From PGZG01 sp040235405 (lineage in GTDB: Bacteria; Pseudomonadota; Gammaproteobacteria; Pseudomonadales; Alcanivoracaceae): a DNA stretch of 10,951 nucleotides. Positions 1 to 6,739 of the stretch are shown here, piece by piece. The position numbers were made by a program, and so were the translations under genes. The DNA lies in contig JBECKT010000133.1 in the NCBI GenBank assembly GCA_040235405.1, forward strand, positions 1 to 10,951, given 5' to 3'. Below the pieces are notes generated by a model, which searched no databases, was not told the DNA's origin, and saw nothing but the letters and a program-made list of their open reading frames with translations. The stretch's first letter is position 1. Each line of letters begins with the position of its first letter.

Positions 1-912
<912 letters not shown>

Positions 913-918
913 CTCACT

Positions 919-973
919 GTAGGAGCCGTCGACCGACGGCGAAAGATCTTCGCGGCCGATCGGCCGCTCCTAC
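919..973. repeat. REPIN 1 (REP doublet, type A then inverted type B)
   Basis: Two REP-like units face each other. The left unit (919-942) starts with GTAGGAGC and has the stem CCGTCG/CGACGG (type A). The right unit (950-973) is the inverted counterpart with the stem GCGGCCG/CGGCCGC (type B), ending in GCTCCTAC. The outer ends CTGTAGGAGC and GCTCCTACAG pair over 917-975. GTAG/GGAG-headed palindromes are typical of REPs mobilised by RAYT (TnpA-REP) transposases; no such transposase is in this window. Confidence 0.88.
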
Positions 974-992
974 AGGGTACGGATTTCCTTTC

Positions 993-1047
993 GTAGGAGC
1001 CGTCGACCGACGGCGAAGGATCTTCGCGGCTGATCAGCCGCTCCTAC
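993..1047. repeat. REPIN 2, tandem near-copy of REPIN 1
   Basis: Same orientation and length as REPIN 1, starting about 20 bases after it ends. The type A unit (993-1016) is identical to that of REPIN 1. The type B unit (1024-1047) has the stem GCGGCTG/CAGCCGC, a paired change relative to GCGGCCG/CGGCCGC that keeps the hairpin intact. The near identity suggests a tandem duplication. It ends only 32 bases before the arsH start codon, so any arsH-specific promoter must lie partly inside or directly against it. Confidence 0.88.
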
Positions 1048-1061
1048 GGGTGCCTTGGTTC

Positions 1062-1067
1062 TATAAA
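1062..1067 (+). promoter_or_regulatory. Possible -10 element for arsH
   Basis: TATAAA lies 12 bases before the arsH ATG, directly after REPIN 2. A start site about 7 bases downstream would give a 5' leader of only some 6 bases, and no Shine-Dalgarno is visible. No good -35 is present; its expected position falls in the REPIN end. This may be a chance match, with arsH read through from acr3. Confidence 0.3.
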
Positions 1068-1079
1068 TTGGTGTTGTAA

Positions 1080-1790
1080 ATGAATGATTTTCCCGCGCTC
1101 GACGAAGCTTGTTTTCGCGCCCTCGACCAACAACGTCTTGAGCCAGCGGAACGCGCCAACCATCCGCCACGCATTCTGCTGCTGTACGGCTCGCTGCGAG
1201 CGCGCTCATTCAGCCGTCTGCTGGTGCAGGAGTGCGCACGCCTGCTGGAAAGGATGGGCTGTGAAACCCGCATCTTTGATCCGCACGGGCTGCCACTGCC
1301 GGACGGCGAAGATGTCAGCCACCCCAAGGTGCAGGAGTTGCGCGATCTGGTCAGCTGGAGCGAAGGCATGGCCTGGTGCTCGCCGGAACGGCACGGCGCC
1401 ATGACCGGCATCATGAAAGCGCAGATCGACTGGATTCCACTATCGCTCGGCGCAGTGCGCCCGACCCAGGGCAAAACTTTAGCAGTGATGCAGGTGTGCG
1501 GCGGCTCGCAATCATTCAACGCGGTAAACCAGCTGCGCATTCTTGGCCGCTGGATGCGCATGATCACCATCCCGAACCAGTCGTCGGTGGCCAAGGCGTT
1601 TCTCGAGTTCGACGAAAATGACCGAATGAAGCCGTCCGGCTACTACGATCGTATCGTCGACGTGATGGAGGAGCTGGTGAAGTTCACCTGGCTGACCCGC
1701 GACCGTAGCGACTACCTTGTCGATCGCTACTCCGAACGCAAGGAAAGTGCCGAAGAGCTGATGAAGCGCGTCAACCAGAAAGACCTGTAG
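1080..1790 (+). CDS. arsH: ArsH, NADPH-dependent FMN reductase of arsenic resistance
   Basis: Cytoplasmic flavoprotein of the NADPH-dependent FMN reductase (flavodoxin-like) fold. Family members have been reported to oxidise trivalent organoarsenicals and to reduce quinones or chromate. The 236 residues match the usual ArsH length. Visible marks are the FMN-phosphate loop GSLRARSFS (residues 37-45) after a hydrophobic strand RILLLY, the family block SPERHGAMTG (about 101-110), and GGSQSFNAVNQLR (about 141-153) leading into a long ArsH-specific C-terminal region. The ATG at 1080 has no good Shine-Dalgarno, but the N-terminus fits the family. The stop codon TAG (1788-1790) lies inside the GTAGGAGC head of REPIN 3. 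It is downstream of the arsenite pump on the same strand, separated by two REPINs, and probably belongs to the same ars cluster. Confidence 0.95.
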   Translation: MNDFPALDEACFRALDQQRLEPAERANHPPRILLLYGSLRARSFSRLLVQECARLLERMGCETRIFDPHGLPLPDGEDVSHPKVQELRDLVSWSEGMAWCSPERHGAMTGIMKAQIDWIPLSLGAVRPTQGKTLAVMQVCGGSQSFNAVNQLRILGRWMRMITIPNQSSVAKAFLEFDENDRMKPSGYYDRIVDVMEELVKFTWLTRDRSDYLVDRYSERKESAEELMKRVNQKDL

Positions 1791-1858
1791 GAGCCGTCGA
1801 TCGACGGCGATCCCTCTCCGACAGAGAAGATCTTTCGCGGCCGATCGGCCGCTCCTAC
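1787..1858. repeat. REPIN 3, between convergent arsH and the Mn exporter gene
   Basis: Type A unit (1787-1810, stem CCGTCG/CGACGG) facing an inverted type B unit (1835-1858, stem GCGGCCG/CGGCCGC). The inner spacer is longer than in REPINs 1 and 2 because of extra sequence at about 1811-1830. Both ends overlap genes: TAG at 1788-1790 ends arsH, and TAG on the other strand (1857-1855) ends the manganese exporter gene. As the only sequence between two convergent genes it could also act as a bidirectional transcript end, though no U-tract follows either hairpin. Confidence 0.88.
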
Positions 1859-2409
1859 AAAACAAGCGTTGCCGCGCCCAGCGCAATAAACAGCACCGCA
1901 CTGATCCGGTGAGCCCACTGCTCAAACGTCGGGTTGCGCACCCGGTTGCCGAGCCAGATCACCGGCACATTCGCCGCCAGCATGCCCAGCGTGGTGCCGC
2001 TCAGTACAGCGAAGAAGGCTTCCGGGAAGCGCGCCGCCAGCGCCACGGTGGCCACCTGGGTCTTGTCGCCGATCTCGGCCAGGAAGAACAGCACCAGCGA
2101 CGTCATAAACGGCCCCCAGCGCTGGCCCTCTAGCGCATCATCATCCTTGTCCGGAATCAGCATCCAGATGCCCAGCGCAATAAAGCTGCCGGCCAGAATC
2201 CACTGCAGCCAGTTGCCCGGCAGCCACTCGGCCAGCCATACACCCAGCCATGCGGACAAGCCATGATTGACCAGCGTCGCCACCGTAATGCCGGCCAGAA
2301 TCGGCCAGTGCACGCGATAACGGCAGGCCAGTGCAAAGGCCAGCAACTGGGTCTTGTCACCGATTTCGCCGAGCGTGACCAGCGACAGTGAGGCGAGGAA
2401 GGCTTCCAT
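1855..2409 (-). CDS. GDT1/TMEM165 (UPF0016) family Mn2+ exporter
   Basis: Small integral membrane protein of the cation exporter family that includes MneA of Vibrio and yeast Gdt1, probably removing Mn2+ (possibly Ca2+) from the cytoplasm. It has 184 residues and an internal duplication: each half begins with the family signature E-x-G-D-K-T (residues 15-20 and 112-117), which forms the cation site. About six hydrophobic helices surround these motifs, and a charged loop (PDKDDDALEGQRW) joins the halves. The start is the ATG at 2409-2407, chosen because GGAG lies 8 bases upstream and the first signature then sits at the usual distance. Upstream in-frame codons lie in the riboswitch leader and are not protein. 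The preceding manganese riboswitch strongly supports a manganese role. The stop TAG comes from the end of REPIN 3. Confidence 0.93.
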   Translation of the reverse strand: MEAFLASLSLVTLGEIGDKTQLLAFALACRYRVHWPILAGITVATLVNHGLSAWLGVWLAEWLPGNWLQWILAGSFIALGIWMLIPDKDDDALEGQRWGPFMTSLVLFFLAEIGDKTQVATVALAARFPEAFFAVLSGTTLGMLAANVPVIWLGNRVRNPTFEQWAHRISAVLFIALGAATLVL

Positions 2410-2421
2410 AAAATGATCTCC

Positions 2422-2459
2422 GGCGGGACGGGGACACGAGACGCCGCACCCGTCCCGCC
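2422..2459 (-). promoter_or_regulatory. Expression-platform hairpin next to the exporter's ribosome site
   Basis: On the minus strand GGCGGGACGG (2459-2450) pairs perfectly with CCGTCCCGCC (2431-2422) around an 18-base loop. The Shine-Dalgarno GGAG (2421-2418) follows at once and could extend the stem by pairing with CTCC at 2465-2462 across a two-base bulge. A competing helix is possible: CGAGAC (2478-2473) with GTCTCG (2442-2437), plus GCACC (2469-2465) with GGTGC (2450-2446). The lack of a U-tract argues for translational control rather than termination. Confidence 0.7.
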
Positions 2460-2474
2460 TGGGAGGTGCAGTGT

Positions 2475-2576
2475 CTCGGGTCTCGTCGGTCTCCGCGGAG
2501 CGGAGATGCGGGCGCCATGCACGGATGCAAGTTTGTTGACGACCGCCAGCGTCGGGGCCGTAACTACTCCCCCAAG
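2475..2576 (-). ncRNA. yybP-ykoY manganese riboswitch aptamer
   Basis: The minus strand carries the hallmarks of the yybP-ykoY (mntP leader) aptamer. These are GGGGGAGTAG at 2573-2564, a CGTCAACAAACTTG segment at about 2541-2528, GCATGGCG near 2519-2512, and GAGACC near the 3' end. Closing helix P1 can form between CTTGGG (2576-2571) and CCCGAG (2480-2475) with one G-U pair. A local hairpin TCTCCGC-loop-GCGGAGA occupies 2506-2490. Aptamers of this class bind Mn2+ and commonly precede UPF0016 or mntP exporter genes, as here. The aptamer begins about two bases after the predicted transcription start. Edges are approximate. Confidence 0.93.
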
Positions 2577-2585
2577 GACGCGGCA

Positions 2586-2614
2586 ATGTTAGAGATTCGA
2601 CCGAATCCGGGCAA
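2586..2614 (-). promoter_or_regulatory. Promoter of the riboswitch/exporter transcript
   Basis: On the minus strand TTGCCC (2614-2609) is followed after exactly 17 bases by TAACAT (2591-2586). Each hexamer matches the sigma-70 consensus at 4 of 6 positions. The implied start site near 2579 falls just before the first paired base of the riboswitch aptamer, which is good positional support. Confidence 0.6.
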
Positions 2615-2624
2615 GTGCTATGCT
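2597..2624 (+). promoter_or_regulatory. Promoter of slyX
   Basis: TCGACC (2597-2602), then 16 bases, then TATGCT (2619-2624) preceded by TG as an extended -10 (TGCTATGCT). The implied start site is near 2631, giving a short leader holding AAGGAG before the slyX ATG. It overlaps the opposing exporter promoter base for base over 2597-2614. Confidence 0.5.
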
Positions 2625-2648
2625 GACCGCTTCATCAAGGAGCGCCCC

Positions 2649-2855
2649 ATGACCGACGAACGCCTGCTGGATATTGAAACCACCATCGCCTACCAGGACG
2701 ACCTGCTCAACGCCCTGAACCGCACGGTGGCCGAGCAGGTCATGCGCATCGACACTCTGGAGAAGCAGCTGCGCTTCGCCACCGAGCAACTGCAGCAGAT
2801 TGCCGAGCTGCTGGTGTCGATGAATATTGTCGATGAGAGGCCGCCGCATTATTGA
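2649..2855 (+). CDS. slyX: SlyX family protein
   Basis: Short coiled-coil protein of unknown biochemical function found across gammaproteobacteria. It has 68 residues, the typical length. The sequence is a near-continuous amphipathic helix (LLDIETTIAYQDDLL, then LNRTVAEQVMRIDTLEKQL) and ends with the proline/histidine tail ERPPHY, as SlyX proteins usually do (PPHY). The ATG at 2649 is chosen because AAGGAG (2637-2642) lies 6 bases upstream. An in-frame reading extends further upstream but crosses the opposing riboswitch leader and is not credible. It is transcribed alone, divergent from the Mn exporter and probably terminated at 2893-2931. Confidence 0.92.
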   Translation: MTDERLLDIETTIAYQDDLLNALNRTVAEQVMRIDTLEKQLRFATEQLQQIAELLVSMNIVDERPPHY

Positions 2856-2892
2856 CGAGTGGCAGGAGGCTTACAGGGCATTAGCTTTTCCG

Positions 2893-2931
2893 CAGCATGA
2901 GAGGTCAGTAGACTTCCCATGCTGTGTTTGT
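2893..2931 (+). terminator. Probable Rho-independent terminator of slyX
   Basis: CAGCATG (2893-2899) pairs with CATGCTG (2918-2924). After a single A/C mismatch, GAGGTC pairs with GACTTC (one G-U) around the tetraloop AGTA. This 13-pair hairpin is followed by TGTTTGT, only moderately U-rich. It lies 38 bases after the slyX stop. Confidence 0.6.
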
Positions 2932-3035
2932 CGGGCTTGTAGAGCCTGATTTACACGAGGATTTTTATTTTTCCGAATAATCCGGGGATCCTCAAAGCAT
3001 GCCCGGAGTGTCTATGATAACGCAGGGAGGATGGC

Positions 3036-4409
3036 ATGAAAAAATGGACATTGGTTGTCGTTGGCATGTTGCTCAGCTCGGTGCTTCTGGTTTCTATCGC
3101 CCTAAGGGATCCTATGCGTACGGCGGTAAAAAGCGTTGCGTCCCGTATGCTGGAAAAGGTTGATATCTGGGGCAGACACAGGGACAAATTCTTTGTTGAT
3201 CAACATTTTTATTTCGAAGAAGAGCTATTGGCTTATTCTGAGAAACTTGTCTACATGCCGGGTGAGAGAGTAAAGGTATTTCTCGCCGCTGCCACCCCTG
3301 TCTCGGTCAACATAGAGCATTACGCCGTCTCTGGTGAAAAACCGCCGGGGAAGAATATTTTTGTTCCGGAGCTGCCGGCGGCAAAAGGAATTTATAGCTC
3401 TTTTCGTGGTTTTATCGGCACATCTTTTTTGTCAATAGAGATCGACCCTGAAATCGAAAATGGTTGGATCGATATTGAGGTTTCTTCCGAGGGGAAAGTA
3501 CAGAACATCCCGGTCTTTGTGGAGCCTTCTGCAGCAAGTAATATTTTGTTTGTGGAATCTACCGACACATTGAAGGCATACAATAGCTATGAGGATTTTC
3601 CTACTCATTACTTTAGGAAAAATGCACCACTTGGCGCATACACAAGGCCGGCCAATGCCCCGTTCAATTATGATATCCATGATTATCCAGGCCTGCGGCA
3701 GGTTAATTGCGAGGCGCACCTGGTAAATGCGGATCTTGTTCTGAAGCGTCATCTTGCTGATGAAGGTATTGTTTTCTCCAGTGTCTCGGATAATTTTCTT
3801 GACGATTATGATCGTATCCGACAAGCAAAGGTTCTGATTTTCGGCGCTCACAATGAGTACTGGACTGCTGAAAAAATCAGGAATGTGAGTAGGTTCGTCA
3901 GGTCAGGCGGAAAGGCATTGTTTCTCGGCGGGAATACGGCATGGCGACTAGTCCAGCGAGTAGAAGATTTTGATGCGATGTTTGCAGATAACCTTTTGGA
4001 TGACGGCCACGCAGAGTTTGCCCGCGAGATTCTGGGCGCTTACTACGATTACAACGGGTATGCTACTTACGCTCCGTATCGGTTGGAGTTGGCTGAGAAT
4101 TCTGAAGATTTCCCTTCTGTGAGCGAACGCTCAGGCGAATCTTTCGCTAGAGGAACCGATTTCTCTGGCTGTGAAGCGATGGTTGGTGGAGGTAGCGGCC
4201 ATGAAACAGACAAGCTTCTTGCTAATGCGAATGCTGATTTTATACTTTTGGCGCGCGGGCAGAATGGCACAGGCTCGGGGGCGGATGTAGTGTACCGGCG
4301 CTTTGAAGGTGGCGGTGCTGTCCTGAACTTTGGTAGCGTGGCTCTTTGGCACCGGGTAACCGATGAGGTGGTATCCGGGCTCATAAAGGATTTCCTGGGG
4401 CCCCAATGA
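3036..4409 (+). CDS. Membrane-anchored N,N-dimethylformamidase large-subunit-like protein
   Basis: 457 residues. Residues 5-22 form an uncleaved signal anchor or signal peptide after MKK, so the rest is probably periplasmic. A beta-rich region (about 65-165) precedes a C-terminal domain resembling the large subunit of N,N-dimethylformamidase (DMFA2_C-like). Signature blocks are KAYNSYEDF (180-188), GAHNEYWTAEKIRNVSRFV (270-288), GGKALFLGGNTAW (291-303) and the closing GGGAVLNFGSVALW (425-438). In Paracoccus dimethylformamidase the mononuclear iron uses two tyrosines and a glutamate with a nearby histidine; Y182 and H272-N-E274 look like the counterparts, but this mapping is from memory. No small-subunit gene is adjacent, and a bound membrane form is unlike the soluble enzyme, so the substrate is unknown. 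GGGAGG lies 5 bases before the ATG. Codons are markedly A/T-richer than in all neighbours, suggesting horizontal acquisition. It stands alone, convergent with phoR. Confidence 0.72.
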   Translation: MKKWTLVVVGMLLSSVLLVSIALRDPMRTAVKSVASRMLEKVDIWGRHRDKFFVDQHFYFEEELLAYSEKLVYMPGERVKVFLAAATPVSVNIEHYAVSGEKPPGKNIFVPELPAAKGIYSSFRGFIGTSFLSIEIDPEIENGWIDIEVSSEGKVQNIPVFVEPSAASNILFVESTDTLKAYNSYEDFPTHYFRKNAPLGAYTRPANAPFNYDIHDYPGLRQVNCEAHLVNADLVLKRHLADEGIVFSSVSDNFLDDYDRIRQAKVLIFGAHNEYWTAEKIRNVSRFVRSGGKALFLGGNTAWRLVQRVEDFDAMFADNLLDDGHAEFAREILGAYYDYNGYATYAPYRLELAENSEDFPSVSERSGESFARGTDFSGCEAMVGGGSGHETDKLLANANADFILLARGQNGTGSGADVVYRRFEGGGAVLNFGSVALWHRVTDEVVSGLIKDFLGPQ

Positions 4410-4508
4410 GAGCAAGCGTTATCCCGAGGTGCACCGGAAATTGCAGTCATACGCTCTCAGGCTTCAGCCGGCCTTGTGCATGAGGGCTCGGTGTATGCGA
4501 ATGGATGC

Positions 4509-4525
4509 CAGGGCGACCGGCCCTG
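4509..4525 (-). terminator. Weak hairpin directly after phoR
   Basis: CAGGGC (4509-4514) pairs with GCCCTG (4520-4525) around a 5-base loop, immediately beyond the phoR stop codon. No U-tract follows on the minus strand, so it is at best a weak or Rho-assisted end. The rest of the 116-base gap between the convergent genes (4410-4525) holds only a long-loop inverted repeat (TGAGAGC 4407-4413 with GCTCTCA 4453-4459). Confidence 0.25.
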
Positions 4526-5836
4526 CTAACCCGCGACTGCAGTCGGTTTTGTTACCAACCGTGCGGGCGGGAAGTGGCAGGTAAATGTACTGCCTTTGCC
4601 GACTTCGCTTTTAATCTCCAGCCTTCCCTGATGCCGGATCATGATGTGTTTGACGATGGCGAGGCCAAGGCCGGTGCCGCCGGTTTCGCTGTGGCGGCTG
4701 CTATCCGGCCGGTAGAAGCGCTCGGTCAGGCGCGGGATATGGGTCGGGTCGATGCCGTGGCCGTTGTCACTGACGGAAAAATGCGCGCCGCGTTCGTCCT
4801 GCCAGTAACGGATTCTGATTTCGCTTTTTGCCGGTGAGTATTTCACCGAATTGCTGATCAGGTTGCCAAAGGCGCTTTCCAGTTCCGCCGGGTTGCCGAT
4901 CAGGCGCGCATCCACCGGCACTGCCACACTGATCTGTTGCTGCTTGTCGCCGCTGAGTGTTTGCGCATCATCACGCATCCGTTGCAGCAGGCCGTGCAGT
5001 GGCACCGCTTGCTGGGCTCCTTCCGGCTGGCTGCTTTCCAGTCGTGACAGCATCAGCAGGTCGTTGACCAGAGCTTCCATGCGCGATGACTGCTGGTTCA
5101 TCTGAGACAGGGCGCGGCGCAGTCGGGTCTGGTCGTCCGGCACCGAGCCGAGCAGGGTTTCCAGATACCCTTTCAATACCGTCAGCGGTGTTTTCAGTTC
5201 GTGGCTGACGTTGGCGACGAAATCCTTGCGCATCTGTTCAAGCTTGTGCAGGCGGGTGACGTCGCGAACCATGATCAGCCGGTCACCGGGGCCGAATTCG
5301 GTGACCCGATATTGCAGGATGCGGTTGTCGTCCTTCGGCGAGGCCAGTTCAAGTGGTTCGCGGAACAGGCCCTTGTGCAGATAGTTGTAAAGCCGTGGAT
5401 CGCGAATCAGGTTGGTCAGCACCTGATGCATGTCCTGCTGATGACGAAACCCGAGAAACTGTTCCGCAGTCTGGTTGAAATACTCCAGCCGGCCGTGCCG
5501 GTCGATCAGCAGCACCGCATCTTCCAGTGCATTCACGGATGATTGGGCACGCTGAATAATACCAGCCAGTTCTTCCTGGGCGCGGCGTTCCTTACGGAAC
5601 AGATGTTCAAGGTGAGTGTAGAGATCGCCCCACAGGCCGGAGCTGTCCGGGGGCTCGGTGTGTTCCTCCCGAGTCAGCCAGGAGTACAACTCGAATAACC
5701 GACGCACATGCCAGACGATGTAACCGGCCAGCGCAATCACCACCGGCCACAGGCTGTCGAGCGAAACGCCGGCCAGCGCCGCGATGCCTGACAGAATCAG
5801 GATGCGGTTGATCTCACTGGCCAGTTTCGACTTCAT
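4526..5836 (-). CDS. phoR: PhoR, phosphate regulon sensor histidine kinase
   Basis: Inner-membrane sensor kinase that phosphorylates PhoB when phosphate is scarce and dephosphorylates it in excess, acting with the Pst transporter and PhoU. It has 436 residues. Hydrophobic N-terminal segments (about 12-42) form the PhoR-type membrane anchor with almost no periplasmic domain. A linker and PAS domain follow (about 95-195, with LIDRHGRLEYFNQTAEQFLG). The dimerisation/phosphoacceptor helix is FVANVSHELKTPLTVLKGYL with H212. The ATPase domain has the N box around N325/N329, the G1 box DNGHGID (357-363) and the G2 box TGGTGLGL (385-392). All catalytic motifs are intact. The ATG at 5836 has a GAGG-type ribosome site about 9 bases upstream. 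It lies 44 bases after the phoB stop on the same strand, forming a phoBR operon. Confidence 0.97.
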   Translation of the reverse strand: MKSKLASEINRILILSGIAALAGVSLDSLWPVVIALAGYIVWHVRRLFELYSWLTREEHTEPPDSSGLWGDLYTHLEHLFRKERRAQEELAGIIQRAQSSVNALEDAVLLIDRHGRLEYFNQTAEQFLGFRHQQDMHQVLTNLIRDPRLYNYLHKGLFREPLELASPKDDNRILQYRVTEFGPGDRLIMVRDVTRLHKLEQMRKDFVANVSHELKTPLTVLKGYLETLLGSVPDDQTRLRRALSQMNQQSSRMEALVNDLLMLSRLESSQPEGAQQAVPLHGLLQRMRDDAQTLSGDKQQQISVAVPVDARLIGNPAELESAFGNLISNSVKYSPAKSEIRIRYWQDERGAHFSVSDNGHGIDPTHIPRLTERFYRPDSSRHSETGGTGLGLAIVKHIMIRHQGRLEIKSEVGKGSTFTCHFPPARLVTKPTAVAG

Positions 5837-5880
5837 GCTGCGTCCCTCGCGCCGGGAGCGTCAGTATAGGGATGTCGCGA

Positions 5881-6585
5881 TCAGGAGGCGACGGTGGTCT
5901 TGGTGGAAAACCGGTAACCGGTACCACGCACGGTCTGGATAAAGCGATCGAAGTTATGCGGCTCCAGCGCTTTACGCAGGCGGCGGATATGCACGTCGAT
6001 GGTCCGGTCTTCAACGTAGACGTTGGCGCCCCAGACCTGATCAAGCAGCTGGGTACGCGAGTAGGCGCGTTCCTGATGGGTCATGAAAAATTCCAGCAGG
6101 CGATATTCGGTCGGGCCCATGTCCACCGGTTGATCGTTGGCGGTGATGCGGTGGCTGACCGGATCAAGGCACAGGCCTTCCGTTTCTATAGCCTTGTCGG
6201 CGCTGCCAGCACCGCTGCGGCGCAGTACGGCCTTGATGCGAGAGATCAGTTCGCGGGTGGAGAACGGTTTGGTGATGTAATCATCCGCGCCAACTTCGAG
6301 GCCCTGGATCTTGTTGTCCTCTTCGCTTTTCGCGGTGAGCATGATGATCGGTATTTCGTTGGTGGTGTCATCACGCTTCAGGCGCCGCGCCAGTTCGATG
6401 CCGCTGATGGACGGCAGCATCCAGTCAAGCAGCACCAGGTCCGGGCGCTGGTCGACAATAATTTCGTGGCCGCGTTGGGCGTTGTCGGCTTCGAGCACGT
6501 CGAAGTCCGCCAGCTCCAGAGCGACTGCCACCATTTCCCTGATGGCCGGTTCGTCATCAATGATCAGGATTCTGTGCTTGGCCAT
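5881..6585 (-). CDS. phoB: PhoB, phosphate regulon response regulator
   Basis: OmpR/PhoB-family transcription factor that activates phosphate-starvation genes by binding Pho boxes when phosphorylated by PhoR. It has 234 residues, close to the 229 of E. coli. The receiver domain shows the acidic pair D10-D11, phosphoacceptor D54 (LVLLDWMLPS), T84 and K106. The C-terminal winged helix contains RLLEFFMTHQERAYSRTQLL, DQVWGANVYVEDRTIDVHI and the wing TVRGTGYRFS. The ATG at 6585 (MAKHRILIIDDE) is preferred over an in-frame TTG two codons upstream because AGAGAAG lies 8 bases before the ATG but only 2 bases before the TTG. A Pho box upstream predicts autoregulation. phoR follows 44 bases downstream. 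Confidence 0.97.
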   Translation of the reverse strand: MAKHRILIIDDEPAIREMVAVALELADFDVLEADNAQRGHEIIVDQRPDLVLLDWMLPSISGIELARRLKRDDTTNEIPIIMLTAKSEEDNKIQGLEVGADDYITKPFSTRELISRIKAVLRRSGAGSADKAIETEGLCLDPVSHRITANDQPVDMGPTEYRLLEFFMTHQERAYSRTQLLDQVWGANVYVEDRTIDVHIRRLRKALEPHNFDRFIQTVRGTGYRFSTKTTVAS

Positions 6586-6618
6586 ATCCAATACTTCTCT
6601 CTATGTGTATGGAGGCCT

Positions 6619-6624
6619 ATTTGA
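6619..6624 (-). promoter_or_regulatory. Probable -10 of the phoBR promoter
   Basis: TCAAAT on the minus strand (4 of 6 to TATAAT) begins 10 bases beyond the promoter-proximal end of the Pho box. This is about the spacing used at PhoB-activated promoters, where the Pho box replaces the -35. It implies a leader of roughly 25-30 bases before the phoB ATG. Confidence 0.45.
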
Positions 6625-6634
6625 TTGCGTTTAT

Positions 6635-6652
6635 ATGACAAGGTTATGACAA
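6635..6652 (-). promoter_or_regulatory. Pho box upstream of phoB
   Basis: The minus strand reads TTGTCAT-AACC-TTGTCAT (6652-6635): two 7-base direct repeats with a 4-base A/C spacer, matching the 18-base Pho box layout (CTGTCAT, 4 bases, CTGTCAY) with only the first base of each repeat altered. The site lies 50 bases before the phoB start codon. It predicts PhoB binding and positive autoregulation of phoBR. Confidence 0.9.
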
Positions 6653-6668
6653 AGGAGGCAAGTGCCGT

Positions 6669-6739
6669 GTAGGAGCGGCCGACCGGCCGCGAATTCTTTT
6701 GGCCGTGAACCCCTTTCGCCGTCGATCGACGGCTCCTAC
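6669..6739. repeat. REPIN 4, inverted relative to the others, between ubiA and phoB
   Basis: Here the type B unit comes first on the plus strand (6669-6692, stem GCGGCCG/CGGCCGC with AC/GA-type centre), followed by the inverted type A unit (6716-6739, stem CCGTCG/CGACGG). The type A end overlaps the end of ubiA and supplies its stop codon TAG (6738-6736, minus strand). The other end begins 16 bases from the Pho box, so the element sits between ubiA and the phoB promoter on one coding strand. Confidence 0.87.

Noticed and set aside
917..1048. Two close repeats resembling a short CRISPR array
   Set aside because: Only two units with a short gap, the same element recurs singly elsewhere, and each is an internal palindrome doublet; this is a REPIN pair.
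2411..2459. Riboswitch hairpin as a Rho-independent terminator
   Set aside because: The stem is followed by GGAGATC before a short T run; the ribosome site sits there instead, favouring translational control.
2410..2586. N-terminal extension of the Mn exporter
   Set aside because: This stretch is the riboswitch leader; the ATG at 2409 has a proper ribosome site and the expected distance to the first signature motif.
4534..4550. CGACTGCAGTCG palindrome followed by GTTTTG as a plus-strand terminator
   Set aside because: It lies inside the end of phoR, its stem is only four pairs with a loop, and the T run is short and interrupted by a G.
5872..6624. Long plus-strand open frame antisense to phoB
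   Set aside because: It lies wholly opposite phoB, which has all family motifs; its length follows from codon bias of the real gene, and it has no recognisable domain.
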